A stretch of 57,736 nt of DNA from Candidatus Bathyarchaeota archaeon (GCA_003165195.1 PLSP01000108.1:58279-116014); one strand, 5' to 3'; positions 17,872 to 27,445 are shown, counted from the first letter of the stretch. Program-made: numbers and translations. The notes: generated from the sequence alone by a model not told the origin.

Positions 17872-18753
17872 ATGGAAGAACTACAAATTTACATAGACGG
17901 AAAATTCTATCCCAAGTCAGAGGCAAAAATCTCCGTTTACGACCACGGTTTTCTCTATGGCGACGGCGTTTTTGAGGGAATCCGCGCCTATAATGGCGTC
18001 GTATTCAAACTCAAAGAGCACATAGATCGTTTATATCGTTCAGCACACGCCTTAACGCTGCAAATACCGTTAACCAAACAAGAAATGACTCAAGCTGTAG
18101 TTGAAACTTTAAGAAAAAACAAGATGAAAGACTCATACATACGGTTAGTAGTGAGCAGAGGTGTCGGAGATTTAGGTTTAGATCCCCGCAAATGCCCCAA
18201 AGCCACAGTCATAATCATAACCGACCTGATTTCGATACGTGCGGGCAACGCTAAAGAAACAGGGGTCACAACAATGTTTTCTTGGGTACGAAGAAACCCT
18301 GTTGACGCGACAACCCAAGAGATAAAATCTCTTAACTACCTGAACAGCGTCATGGCAAAGATTGAAGCCAATGCATGCGGCATCGACGAAGCCCTCTGTC
18401 TTGACGGCAACGGATGCATAGCAGAAGGCGTAGGTGAGAACGTTTTCATCGTCAGAAACGGCGAACTCTTAACGCCGCCAACGTCAACAGGCGCATTAGC
18501 AGGAATCACCGCCGAAGTTGTAGGACAAATCACGCAGAAAATAGGCATAAAACTAACTGTAGCTAACCTTACGCCGTTCATGATATTCACTGCGGACGAA
18601 GCCTTCTTCACCGGCACAGCCATGGAAATGGTTCCTATACGCGAAGTCAACAAACGCCAAATTGGCACAGGCAAACCTGGACCAATCACAAAGAAATTGA
18701 TGGCAGAATTCCAAAAAGTGATCGAAGACCCCTCTCAGGGCACAAAAATCTAA
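17872..18753 (+). CDS. ilvE: Branched-chain amino acid aminotransferase
   Basis: 293 residues from ATG 17872 (MEELQIYIDGKFYPKSEAK); the frame opens at a TTG at 17854 but this start matches the family. It is a fold-type IV PLP enzyme: YDHGFLYGDGVFEGIRAYNG, the PLP lysine in IKSLNYLNSVMAKIEA (about 160), and the C-terminal TSTGALAGITAEVV and FTGTAMEMVPI phosphate-binding loops. It transfers the amino group between glutamate and branched-chain 2-oxoacids. Confidence 0.93.
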   Translation: MEELQIYIDGKFYPKSEAKISVYDHGFLYGDGVFEGIRAYNGVVFKLKEHIDRLYRSAHALTLQIPLTKQEMTQAVVETLRKNKMKDSYIRLVVSRGVGDLGLDPRKCPKATVIIITDLISIRAGNAKETGVTTMFSWVRRNPVDATTQEIKSLNYLNSVMAKIEANACGIDEALCLDGNGCIAEGVGENVFIVRNGELLTPPTSTGALAGITAEVVGQITQKIGIKLTVANLTPFMIFTADEAFFTGTAMEMVPIREVNKRQIGTGKPGPITKKLMAEFQKVIEDPSQGTKI

Positions 18754-18784
18754 TTTTTCTTCTTTCCCTAATTCAAATTTGTTA

Positions 18785-18805
18785 GTCACTTTGAAAAATA
18801 GTGAC
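18785..18805 (+). terminator. Hairpin 3' of ilvE
   Basis: gtcact and agtgac form a 6-bp stem around a 9-base A/T-rich loop, 32 bases after the ilvE stop and downstream of a T-rich stretch at the stop. It probably belongs to the ilvE transcript end. Confidence 0.4.
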
Positions 18806-18814
18806 AAATAGAGA

Positions 18815-18840
18815 AGGAGGGAGGTCTATTTTTTTACAAC
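18815..18840 (-). repeat. Dispersed 3'-flank element, copy A
   Basis: On the minus strand this reads ttgtaaaaaaatagacctcc, a variant of the element with consensus tgtaaatagtagacccctat found five times in the window. It lies 3' of the minus-strand aminotransferase, in sense orientation. Confidence 0.5.
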
Positions 18841-18967
18841 AAAATAAGGCAAAAATGGAAGCTTCTCAGACCCAGCGCCACAACGAAGAAGGGATGGATG
18901 TCTTTTCGATTTTGGCTTGAAATTTTGTTTTGAATGTTCCTGTTGGGCATAGCGACGTGTTAGGCGG

Positions 18968-19037
18968 TGCCTTTTTTTGCCTTTTAATGCCTTCTAATGT
19001 CTTTTTGTGTCTTTAAACGCCTTTTTACGCCTTTTTT
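18968..19037. repeat. Seven tandem 10-bp T-tract repeats
   Basis: Seven units follow each other in exact 10-base register, each reading YGYCTTTTWW or close to it: tgcctttttt, tgccttttaa, tgccttctaa, tgtctttttg, tgtctttaaa, cgccttttta, cgcctttttt. T-tracts repeated once per helical turn are expected to curve DNA. The block lies between the convergent ilvE and aminotransferase genes. The rest of 18754-19153 holds the flanking elements and no gene. Confidence 0.8.
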
Positions 19038-19103
19038 CACCCTAACCTGCAAAAGATCCAAACCCCAAACCAGAAAAGCAACTCAAAACAAACCTTTCAC
19101 TGA

Positions 19104-19131
19104 GAGAGGGGAGGGCCCTACTATTTACAAC
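19104..19131 (-). repeat. Dispersed 3'-flank element, copy B
   Basis: On the minus strand it reads ttgtaaatagtagggccctc, close to the glmS-side copies, and starts 23 bases after the stop of the aminotransferase gene in sense orientation. Confidence 0.6.
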
Positions 19132-19153
19132 AAAAAACCTCGTCTAAAGATGG

Positions 19154-20362
19154 TTACGGTTTCTTGTTTTTATTCATGAAGGCTTCCATGGCGTTGTATG
19201 CTTGCTCCAACTGATCTATCGGGGGCAAAAACACTATTCTTGAATGCCCTGCTCCGTAGACTGGGTCGAACCCCGAGCCGTTGACGATGAGCACACCTGT
19301 CGCTTTGAGAAGATCTACAACGAAGTCCATGTCGGTTTTCCATTGCGTGCCGACTCCTCCGATTTTGGGGAAGATGTAGAATGCACCCTCGGGTTTGGTA
19401 GTGCTCATCCCTTCCATTTCATTAAGTCGCTTGTATGAGTAGTCTCTTCTTTGGCGAAGTTTTTCGACGACGCCTTTGATGTGATCTTGCGGTCCGTTAA
19501 GGGCTGCAACACCTGCTTTCTGCACAGGCGTGTTTGCGCACAAGCGGATGCGGCATTCTTTTTCTATCCCCTGCTTGAGCTCATCAAGTTCGCCGTTTTC
19601 ACATTTAAAATACAAATAACCCAAACGCAGCCCCGTCATCTGGTATGCTTTAGAGAACCCGTTGAAACCCAGAACAGGGACGTCTTTAGCGAGGCTAGCC
19701 GTACTAACGAAATTATCAGAGTAAGTGATTTGATCGTAAATCTCATCCGACAGCACTAACAGTTTGTACTCCGCTGCAACATCCAGCATTTCCTTAATCA
19801 TTTTTCGTCCATAAACGGCGCCGGTCGGGTTGTTGGGATTTATAATTACAAGCGCTCGGGTTTTTTTGGAAATTTTCTTGCGCAAATCGTCCACATTAGG
19901 TTGCCAATCTTCGGACTCGACTGTTTCATAAGCAACTGGTGTTCCATCAAAGAATCGAGTGTAAGAAATGTAGGGCGGATAAGTTGGACCTGGGAAAAGG
20001 ACCTCGTCGCCTTTCTCTACGATGGCTGCAAGCGACATCTGTATGCCTTCGGATATGCCCTCTGTAACGAGAACATCTTCGGCGGTTATGTTAACGTTGT
20101 TAACGCGTTTTTCCTTCTTTGCAACAGCTTCTCGGAGTTCCAGAAGCCCCTCTGAGGGCGAATAACAATTGCTGTCTTCCTGCAGGGCTTTGCAGAGGGC
20201 TGCTTTAACATTTGAAGGCACGGTTAAGTCGAATGCTGCAGGATCACCGATGTTGAGGTAATAGATTTTTTTGCCATCTTTGATGAGTTGTTTAGTATGC
20301 ACTATGACGTCTCGAATAGCGTATTCGATGTTTGATGCGCGTTTGGTTACTTTGAAGCCCAA
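19154..20362 (-). CDS. Class I/II aminotransferase, alanine-type
   Basis: 402 residues, fold-type I PLP enzyme. NIGDPAAFDL (about 38), INPNNPTGAVYG (about 172), LSDEIYDQI (about 200) and GFSKAYQMTGLRLGY (about 235, PLP-binding Lys) are all present, with RIVFLPP near the C-terminus for the substrate carboxylate. The sequence is closest to archaeal alanine/aspartate aminotransferases; the preferred amino acid is uncertain. A possible small upstream ORF lies at 20434-20517. Confidence 0.9.
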   Translation of the reverse strand: MGFKVTKRASNIEYAIRDVIVHTKQLIKDGKKIYYLNIGDPAAFDLTVPSNVKAALCKALQEDSNCYSPSEGLLELREAVAKKEKRVNNVNITAEDVLVTEGISEGIQMSLAAIVEKGDEVLFPGPTYPPYISYTRFFDGTPVAYETVESEDWQPNVDDLRKKISKKTRALVIINPNNPTGAVYGRKMIKEMLDVAAEYKLLVLSDEIYDQITYSDNFVSTASLAKDVPVLGFNGFSKAYQMTGLRLGYLYFKCENGELDELKQGIEKECRIRLCANTPVQKAGVAALNGPQDHIKGVVEKLRQRRDYSYKRLNEMEGMSTTKPEGAFYIFPKIGGVGTQWKTDMDFVVDLLKATGVLIVNGSGFDPVYGAGHSRIVFLPPIDQLEQAYNAMEAFMNKNKKP

Positions 20363-20433
20363 TTTACGTTACCTGTACCCCAAAGACTTGCATATTGGAA
20401 AAAATAAAGCTTCCCCATCAACAAGCCAGAGGC

Positions 20434-20517
20434 TTAGAAGCCTAGCTTACCCCAAAGGCGTCTGCCCATAATCATCCAAGCAGTCGGAGTAATGGTACCC
20501 GTCTCAGATGCTTTCAT
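20434..20517 (-). CDS. Possible 27-residue leader peptide
   Basis: An ATG at 20517 follows GGGTG and opens a 27-codon frame (beginning MKASETGTITPTAW, four Thr in twelve residues, ending GKLGF) in the same direction as the aminotransferase, 71 bases upstream of it. Its stop codon lies in a perfect 6-bp-arm inverted repeat (20430-20443). A TATA-like sequence lies about 45 bases before the ATG. It could be a leader peptide or an independent micropeptide; no family is recognised. Confidence 0.3.
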   Translation of the reverse strand: MKASETGTITPTAWMIMGRRLWGKLGF

Positions 20518-20597
20518 CACCCAAAAATCTCTGAAACAATATTTGGTTAGTTCAGCAGATTTTTATGTGGGAGTCACTTTGGGTATAAACGTTTTTG

Positions 20598-22481
20598 GTG
20601 AAAGGTTTGTTTGGATGGACAGGCAGTTTTCTCAATATTGATTTAGGCAAAAGCAAAGCTGTTGAAGAGAAATATAATGAATCCTTAGCGTTGAATTTTT
20701 TGGGAGGCAGAGGCTTTGCTATAAAAATTCTGTGGGAGAGGCTAAAGCAGGGGACCGATCCTCTTTCGCCTGAGAACAAACTGGTTTTTGCTACTGGACC
20801 CTTAACTGGAATAGGGTTACCGAACAGTGGCAAACTTGTTGTAGCCTCAAAAAGCCCTTTAACTGGCGGCTACGGCGACGGGAACCTCGGTACATTTGCA
20901 GCTGTGCATATGCGTAGGGCTGGTTACGACGCTTTTGTAGCTGAAGGAAAATCTGAAAAACCTGTTGTTGTCCATATTAAAGATTCGACTGTTGAGTTTT
21001 TGGATGCTAAGGATTTGTGGGGTTTGACTTCTTTTCAAGCCGAGGAGGAACTCAGAAAAAGGTATGGGCGTACAGCAGGTATCGTTTCGATTGGGCAGGC
21101 AGGCGAAAACCTGGTCAAGTTTGCAACGGTTGTTTCTCAGGAGGGGCGTGCTGGCGGGCGACCGGGCATCGGTGCAGTTATGGGATCCAAAAACCTGAAA
21201 GCCATTGTGGTCGAAGGGACAAAGCAGATTCCCCTGGCTGATTTAGAGGGGATGCGAAAGATGGCTACGGAGGGTTACCGCGAAGTTTTAGCTAAACCGC
21301 TATACCCGTTTTGGAAGCGGCAGGGAACCATGTCAACCGTGGAGTGGTCACAGGAAAACAGCGCGTTGCCCACACGAAATTATCAACAAGCCGTTTTCGA
21401 TAAAGCGGATGAAATCGGCGGCTTTGCGATGGAGAAAATCAAGGTTTCAAACCGAGGGTGCCCTCAATGCAACATGACATGCGGAAACGTGGTAAAGGAC
21501 AGTGAAGGAAAAGATTCAGAGCTTGACTACGAGAACGTGGTTATGTTAGGGTCAAATATTGGGTTAGGTGACCTTGCTCAGGTTTCAACTTTGAACCGAA
21601 TGGCTGATGAGTATGGATTGGACTGTATTTCACTTGGCAACGTCATGGGTTTTGCCATGGAAGCTTCTGAGAAAAAGTTGATTCCTGACAGGCTTGAGTG
21701 GGGGGATTTTGAAGGCTTCAAAGTTTTGATTGATAACATTGCGTTTAGGCGGGGTTTAGGCGCTGTTTTAGCGGAAGGAGTGCGGGCTGCTTCCCAAACC
21801 TTTGGCAGCGACTCAAGCGATTGGGCGATGCATGTTAAAGGCTTAGAAATTACAGCTTACGATTGCCATGGAGCGCCAGGCATGGCTTTGGCATATGGAA
21901 CCAGCAGCATCGGCGCACACCACAAGGACGCTTGGCTTATAACTTGGGAGCAGAAAGTTGGCCGAACAAATTATGACCTAGTAAAAGTTGACCATCTTAT
22001 TGAAACTCAACTATTACGAGGCGGACTCTTTGAGGCATTGGGAGTATGCCGTTTCCCTAACGGCACCTTAGGGTTAGACCTTGAATGGTACCTCAAATAT
22101 CTACACGCGGCAACGGGCATAGAATTCAGTATGGAGCAACTGCAGCAAATCAGCAATCGCATCTTAACGTTGATTCGGGCGTTCTGGGTTCGAGAGTACA
22201 AAGACAAATGGAGCAGAATCCTAGATGTGCCCCCTATGCGCTGGTTTAAGGAACCCCTCACTCAAGGCCCACTTACAGGAACAGCACTTGACCTTCAAAA
22301 ATACAATGAAATGCTGGATGCATACTATAAGAAAAGAGGCTGGGATAGCAGGGGAATACCTAAACTATCGACAATGGAGAAGCTGGGGTTAGCGGAAGAG
22401 GCACATACGCTGGATTCCTATGTTGCTTTAGAACAAGAGCCCATCGTTAATATGACCGAGCAAAATACACCGTTTCCTTAG
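20598..22481 (+). CDS. Aldehyde:ferredoxin oxidoreductase (tungsten type)
   Basis: About 627 residues from GTG 20598; a TTG one codon earlier is also possible. GGRGFAIKILWERL and GPLTGIGLPNSGK in domain 1 bind the bis-pterin tungsten cofactor. The 4Fe-4S cluster ligands are in CPQCNMTCGNVV (about 290-302), and the fourth Cys in EALGVCRFP (about 480). The AOR family oxidises aldehydes to acids using ferredoxin; the substrate is unclear among AOR, FOR and GOR types. No MoaD-like or cofactor gene is adjacent. Its 3' end overlaps the convergent proS by 35 bases. Confidence 0.93.
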   Translation: MKGLFGWTGSFLNIDLGKSKAVEEKYNESLALNFLGGRGFAIKILWERLKQGTDPLSPENKLVFATGPLTGIGLPNSGKLVVASKSPLTGGYGDGNLGTFAAVHMRRAGYDAFVAEGKSEKPVVVHIKDSTVEFLDAKDLWGLTSFQAEEELRKRYGRTAGIVSIGQAGENLVKFATVVSQEGRAGGRPGIGAVMGSKNLKAIVVEGTKQIPLADLEGMRKMATEGYREVLAKPLYPFWKRQGTMSTVEWSQENSALPTRNYQQAVFDKADEIGGFAMEKIKVSNRGCPQCNMTCGNVVKDSEGKDSELDYENVVMLGSNIGLGDLAQVSTLNRMADEYGLDCISLGNVMGFAMEASEKKLIPDRLEWGDFEGFKVLIDNIAFRRGLGAVLAEGVRAASQTFGSDSSDWAMHVKGLEITAYDCHGAPGMALAYGTSSIGAHHKDAWLITWEQKVGRTNYDLVKVDHLIETQLLRGGLFEALGVCRFPNGTLGLDLEWYLKYLHAATGIEFSMEQLQQISNRILTLIRAFWVREYKDKWSRILDVPPMRWFKEPLTQGPLTGTALDLQKYNEMLDAYYKKRGWDSRGIPKLSTMEKLGLAEEAHTLDSYVALEQEPIVNMTEQNTPFP

Positions 22482-23889
22482 CCTTCTGCCCACAGTAAAC
22501 GCAGCCAGTTGTTGGCTCTTCCACCTGGAAAGGTCGAACCCTTATTGTTGCACCTGTTTCCTCTTTAATTTTTGCTTCGTCTTCTGCGCTGCCGCACCAT
22601 GCTGCCTTGACAAAGCCACCTTTGTCGCAGATGGTCGCTTTGAACTCGTCGTAGGTTTGAACGGTTGTGGTTTTTTCCTGCAGATTGGCTTTGGCTTTGG
22701 CAAAGAGATTATCTTGGATTTCCTGCAATAGCCTCTCGGTGGCAACCGGTATGTCGGCTTCTTTTACGGGTGTTTTCTGGCCTGTGTCCCGCCGAACCAT
22801 GATCACTTGACCTTGTTTTAGGTCTCGTGGACCAAGTTCTATGCGGATTGGGACACCTTTGAGTTCCCACTGGTTGAATTTCCAGCCAGGCGTGTACTCG
22901 CCTCGATCATCCAAATTGACGCTAAAGCCTTTTGCTTTTAGAGTTTCAGTAATTTCCTTAGCCTTAGCAGCGATTGCTTGTGCCTCTGCGCTTTTGAACA
23001 TTATTGGAACTATGACTATTTGGAGTGGTGCAACCTTTGGCGGCATTACAAGGCCTTTGTCGTCGCCGTGAACCATAATCATGGCACCGATAAGCCGCGT
23101 GGTTATACCCCAACTAGTTTGCCACACATAATGGTCAACCTTGTCTTCACCAATGTATTTTATATCAAACACTTTAGCAAAATGCTGCCCTAGATTGTGG
23201 CTAGTTCCCATTTGTAACGCTTTTCCATCAGGCATAATTGACTCCAAAGCTGTGGTATAGAGTGCACCCGCAAACTTTTCGCTGTCACTTTTAGTGCCGA
23301 TCAGCACTGGAATTGCAAGGTAATTCTCCATTATGTCTTTGTATTCGCCAAGCGCATACATGACTTCAGCTTCAGCTTCTTCACTTGTAGCATGTGCAGT
23401 ATGTCCTTCCTGCCAAAGAAACTCACGAGTCCGCAAAAACAATTTCGTGGCTTTCGTTTCCCAGCGCACAATATTGCACCATTGATTAATTTTAATAGGG
23501 AGGTCACGCCAGCTGCGGACCCATTTGTTAAACGTATCATACATTATGGTTTCACTGGTTGGACGTACCGCAAGTTTCTCTTCAAGCGGCGTATCCCCAC
23601 CCTGAGTGACCCATGCCACCTCGGGAGTAAAACCAGCAAAATGCTCAGCTTCCTTTTTGAGGAATGCTTCAGGGATAAACATTGGAAAATAAACGTTGCG
23701 CACTCCAGTGGACTTGATTTTTTTGTTTAGAATTTCCTGGATTTTTTCCCAAACAGCGTAAGCATCTGGGCGGATAATCATGCAACCTTTGACGGGCGCG
23801 TAATCTGCAAGTTCAGCTTTCTGCACTACTTGGACATACCATTCTGAGAAGTCTTGGTTTTTCTTTACGGTGATTCCAGTGTCGGACAT
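22447..23889 (-). CDS. proS: Prolyl-tRNA synthetase, archaeal/eukaryotic type
   Basis: 480 residues: class II core with TSETIMYDTFNKWVRSWRDL (about 112-132), RWETKATKLFLRTREFLWQEGHTAH, and the anticodon domain from about 285 (VIVPIMFKSAEA). The C-terminal extension has a zinc-type CVYCGQKAKE and ends in a Tyr, as archaeal and eukaryotic ProRS do. There is no bacterial insertion domain. The gene is convergent with and overlaps the AOR gene. Confidence 0.95.
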   Translation of the reverse strand: MSDTGITVKKNQDFSEWYVQVVQKAELADYAPVKGCMIIRPDAYAVWEKIQEILNKKIKSTGVRNVYFPMFIPEAFLKKEAEHFAGFTPEVAWVTQGGDTPLEEKLAVRPTSETIMYDTFNKWVRSWRDLPIKINQWCNIVRWETKATKLFLRTREFLWQEGHTAHATSEEAEAEVMYALGEYKDIMENYLAIPVLIGTKSDSEKFAGALYTTALESIMPDGKALQMGTSHNLGQHFAKVFDIKYIGEDKVDHYVWQTSWGITTRLIGAMIMVHGDDKGLVMPPKVAPLQIVIVPIMFKSAEAQAIAAKAKEITETLKAKGFSVNLDDRGEYTPGWKFNQWELKGVPIRIELGPRDLKQGQVIMVRRDTGQKTPVKEADIPVATERLLQEIQDNLFAKAKANLQEKTTTVQTYDEFKATICDKGGFVKAAWCGSAEDEAKIKEETGATIRVRPFQVEEPTTGCVYCGQKAKETVYFARSY

Positions 23890-24033
23890 AACTTTCTCTC
23901 GTTTGGAGTTCTACGCTTGCAGAATATAAAACTGTTTTATGAAAAAAAGTAATTTGCGATATCACTGTTAAGTTACACAAAACCGTCAACGAAAGGGAAA
24001 AAATGAACATGAATAAAAATGAATCTCCACCGA

Positions 24034-24867
24034 TTATTCAATGGAGTTAGGGTTAATCGTCTTGGAAAAACCAAATGTTGAGTTGCCTGAAGCGCTTTTG
24101 AGCGGTATACACACTTTCCGGTTTGCTTGCTCAATAAACTCGATCTTCACGTCTATACCGTATGTTTGCTTCATGTTCTTTTCAGTTATTACATCGTTGG
24201 CAGGTCCAATATCAATAAACGACTTATCCTTCATGACACCTACCTTAGTAGAAATCAAGAAAGCATGGTCAGGAAAATGAGAAGTCATAATTACAGAAAA
24301 GCCACTTTTAGCTAAGCTTTCAACCAAATTAAGAATTCTAAACTGATTCCCAAAATCCAAATGCGAAGTCGGCTCATCAAGAAGAATAATATCCGGTTCT
24401 TGCGCCAATACCTTCGCAAACATGACAAGCTGTCTCTCGCCTCCACTGATTTCGTTGTAGGGTCTCTTGGACATGTGCGAAATGCCGACTGCTTCTATAG
24501 CTTTTTCCGTTAATAATATGTCTCTCGCTTTTGGAGAAGAAAACGCGCCGATATACGGAGTACGACCCATTAAAACAAAATCAAAAATCGAGTAAGGGAA
24601 AATTGGTGTATGAAACTGAGGGATGTAACCAATCCTTTTCGCTATGTCGATTCGACTCATTGAGGAAATTGGTTTGCCATCGAGCATTATTGTGCCTTTT
24701 TCTAAATCGAACAAGTTGCCAAGGCAGCTCAGTAGGGTGGATTTGCCAGCGCCGTTTGGACCTAAAATGCAAAAGATGTCACCTTGTTTTAAGGTGAAAG
24801 ATATGTCCATGAAAACGGGGTTACCTTTTTTGTAGGAAAAAGTAGCTTTATTTACTTCAAGATTCAT
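24034..24867 (-). CDS. ABC importer ATPase, FecE/BtuD type
   Basis: 277 residues from ATG 24867 (MNLEVNKATFSYKKGN). Walker A GPNGAGKSTLL (about 38), signature ISGGERQLVM (about 140), Walker B PDIILLDEPTSHLD (about 160) and the switch His in MTSHFPDHA. The start overlaps the permease stop as ATGA. It powers import of iron-siderophore, heme, corrinoid or a similar metal complex; the sequence does not separate these. Confidence 0.93.
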   Translation of the reverse strand: MNLEVNKATFSYKKGNPVFMDISFTLKQGDIFCILGPNGAGKSTLLSCLGNLFDLEKGTIMLDGKPISSMSRIDIAKRIGYIPQFHTPIFPYSIFDFVLMGRTPYIGAFSSPKARDILLTEKAIEAVGISHMSKRPYNEISGGERQLVMFAKVLAQEPDIILLDEPTSHLDFGNQFRILNLVESLAKSGFSVIMTSHFPDHAFLISTKVGVMKDKSFIDIGPANDVITEKNMKQTYGIDVKIEFIEQANRKVCIPLKSASGNSTFGFSKTINPNSIE

Positions 24868-25889
24868 GACCAACCAACCTTTTGACGTACTAGCAGATAT
24901 GCGAATAGGGGTAGTCCAACGATTGCGGTTAGAATGCCTATTGGAATTTCGTATGGCGTGAGGGCTCTCGCAATGTCGTCCATAGCGATTAGAAAAGATA
25001 TGCCTATCAGGATTGAGACGGGTAAGACCTTGCTATTGTTTGATCCAACCAACATTCGGGCGACATGGGGCACAAATAACCCAATCCATCCTACGAGCCC
25101 AGCTACGCTCACTGCAGATGCCGTTATGAGAGTGGCGAAAAATATGATGACGCCCTGATAAAGTTTGACGTTTACGCCTAAAGCTTTAGCCTCTGTATCT
25201 TCAAGTGAGAGAACGTTAACCCTCCATCTAAGCAGTAAAAGAACAATGATTCCAATTAGAATTGGCGGACCAAATTGGAACACATTTGCATAGGTGCCTG
25301 CGTTGGAGAAACTTCCCAAGAGCCAAAATACAATAGCAGTGAATGCTCCGTTGCTTGGAAGGCTTTGATTTGCGAGAAACTTTATCAGTGAAACTAGTGC
25401 AGAAAAAAAAGAGCCAACGATTATGCCTGATAAGACAAGTATTAGCGTTGATGATTTTCGGGTTAAACTATGAATGGCATAGGCCATTCCAACAGCCGCC
25501 ATTCCAAAGACCAACGCAAGAATCTGAATCGATATTACATTAAGCTGGAAATATAGACCTATCGCAGCGCCAAAACCAGCCCCAGCCGATACACCAAGAA
25601 TGTCGGAGGACACAAGCGGATTTTTTAGAGTGGCTTGGAAAGTTGCTCCAGAAATTGCCAAGGCACCACCTACTAAAGCCACCATGATCAAACGCGGCAG
25701 TCTAATTTGGAGAACGACTATTGACATTGTAGGGGACCAATCTTGTTGAATAGTAACTAATTTTGAAAGCAAAATTTTTATTACGGATTCGACGGGAACG
25801 TTGTATCTTCCTATGCCGAGGGATATTATAAAAATAAGTGCGGTGCAAATGATCAGAAGCGTGCTTACTAGCTTCCAACTAGAAAGCAC
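24864..25889 (-). CDS. ABC importer permease, FecCD/BtuC type
   Basis: 341 residues, about ten membrane helices. LVSSDILGVSAGAGFGAAIGLYF and the cytoplasmic GLVGWIGLFVPHVARMLVG coupling segment (about 255) are hallmarks of BtuC/FecD permeases. The start is a GTG at 25889; no in-frame ATG is available upstream. It lies between the binding protein and the ATPase genes. Confidence 0.93.
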   Translation of the reverse strand: MLSSWKLVSTLLIICTALIFIISLGIGRYNVPVESVIKILLSKLVTIQQDWSPTMSIVVLQIRLPRLIMVALVGGALAISGATFQATLKNPLVSSDILGVSAGAGFGAAIGLYFQLNVISIQILALVFGMAAVGMAYAIHSLTRKSSTLILVLSGIIVGSFFSALVSLIKFLANQSLPSNGAFTAIVFWLLGSFSNAGTYANVFQFGPPILIGIIVLLLLRWRVNVLSLEDTEAKALGVNVKLYQGVIIFFATLITASAVSVAGLVGWIGLFVPHVARMLVGSNNSKVLPVSILIGISFLIAMDDIARALTPYEIPIGILTAIVGLPLFAYLLVRQKVGWS

Positions 25890-25957
25890 TCGATGATTCT
25901 TTTCATTTGCCTCGGACGTGGGTCATCAACCTCCTTTCAATAGCTGAATCGAGGGTT

Positions 25958-27433
25958 TTATGTGGAAGGTGGAGTTGTGTTGTTCAATATCGCGTTTACC
26001 TGGTCGTCGGAAAGAGTGTATCCATAGAATGTCTGGTAGAAGTATTTTGTTTGGGCTGCCATGTCTATATTGCTAAATTGGCTAGGATATAATGTCTTAG
26101 CGACCCACTGAATGTTTAGTGCTTCTTCTACACTGTAGCGGCTCCAATCAAACACGCCCATCGGATTTACAATAACTTTTCCGTTGACTACAGCGCTTAC
26201 TTGACTCCATTGAGGATTGCTAAGGATTGTGCTTTGTGTCGAAGTGGCTGTTGCTGACCCGATCAAGATAACTTGCGGATTCCATGCGAGCACTTGTTCG
26301 AGGGTCACTGTTACCCCGTTTCCGCTGACTGGTTCCGCTGCGTTTACTCCACCGCAGATGTTTATCCATGTATCTATAAGAGTGTTGTTTCCATCGACAA
26401 CGAGGGGGTTGTTGTTTCCGACAATGTGAAGGATGGTGGGTTTTTGGCTATTTGGTATTTGTGACGTTACAGCGGTGATGTTATTGTAAACGCCATTGAA
26501 GTACGATATGTATGCGTTTGCTTTGGTTAATGCAGATGGTCCTAATATCCATCCGGTTTGTTGGACCGTATTAAGCATGTCGGGGAAATTTGCGAAGTAC
26601 ATTCTAACCACACATAAGCCGGCGTTTACCATGGTTTGGTATGCTGGGGTGGAACTAGCGCTCCATGACATGAAGACTATGTTTGGGTTATCTGCGAGTA
26701 GTTGCTCGATGTTCGGATTGCCCGATGTGTCGAATGGGTCTGACATTGTTGCCATAGGTGGGAGTATGATATTGAATAAGGTAATTGTCGTGTCGACGGG
26801 GGTAGTCGCTACGATTTTGCTCCCGGCACCGCACATGACGAGAATAGTGTTGTGGGCTGCCCATGAATCTGCTATTCGGTTTATTTGTGATGCAGCAGGT
26901 AATTGAACAAAGGTTCCGCTATAATCAATGATGGCTCTGCCGTAGGTAGCGTTTATCGTTGTTGACGCTGTCACGGTGATGGAATTTGTGCTTGGAGCGC
27001 TGGATAATGTGAACAAACAGTTTGGAACAACAGTGGAAACATTGGATTGGAAAACGAAGGAAACGAATGTTCCAGAAGCAACATCTAATGTGAAAGGCAT
27101 GTTTGAATAACTTACATTACCTTCACTGGTCATTATTACAGTGCTGTTTGCAGAGTTATCTAAACCTGAGGCGGTGAAAGTGAGCGGAATGTTAGATGAA
27201 ACTGTTGAGGTGGGTGAGGAAGTTGGCGTAGTAGTTGCAGTGGAAGCTGCGGTTGCAGCAGGCGTAGAAGTCGCGGAAAGTGTGGGAGCAGGCGTAGAGA
27301 CTGCTGACGGGGTTGGGGTTACAACAGGTTTTGAGGCTGGGTTAACGGTGTTAGATAAATCAATGTACGCTGCTATTGAAATTACTAGGATAATGATTAT
27401 TCCGATTGTTAAGTAAAGATATTTATTTTTCAT
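25958..27433 (-). CDS. Substrate-binding protein of FecB/BtuF type, membrane anchored
   Basis: 491 residues from ATG 27433. A single N-terminal helix (about 5-22) anchors it without a clear lipobox. A Thr/Ser/Ala/Pro linker follows (about 28-75, likely O-glycosylated), then a beta-rich domain (about 78-160) and the binding-protein domain (about 160-490, with GRAIIDYSGTFVQLPAAS and VVNGKVIVNPMGVFDWSRY). The extra beta domain is unusual for BtuF/FecB proteins. It is first in the import operon and has a 9-bp-arm inverted repeat in front. Confidence 0.88.
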   Translation of the reverse strand: MKNKYLYLTIGIIIILVISIAAYIDLSNTVNPASKPVVTPTPSAVSTPAPTLSATSTPAATAASTATTTPTSSPTSTVSSNIPLTFTASGLDNSANSTVIMTSEGNVSYSNMPFTLDVASGTFVSFVFQSNVSTVVPNCLFTLSSAPSTNSITVTASTTINATYGRAIIDYSGTFVQLPAASQINRIADSWAAHNTILVMCGAGSKIVATTPVDTTITLFNIILPPMATMSDPFDTSGNPNIEQLLADNPNIVFMSWSASSTPAYQTMVNAGLCVVRMYFANFPDMLNTVQQTGWILGPSALTKANAYISYFNGVYNNITAVTSQIPNSQKPTILHIVGNNNPLVVDGNNTLIDTWINICGGVNAAEPVSGNGVTVTLEQVLAWNPQVILIGSATATSTQSTILSNPQWSQVSAVVNGKVIVNPMGVFDWSRYSVEEALNIQWVAKTLYPSQFSNIDMAAQTKYFYQTFYGYTLSDDQVNAILNNTTPPST

Positions 27434-27445
27434 TAATATTAAATC

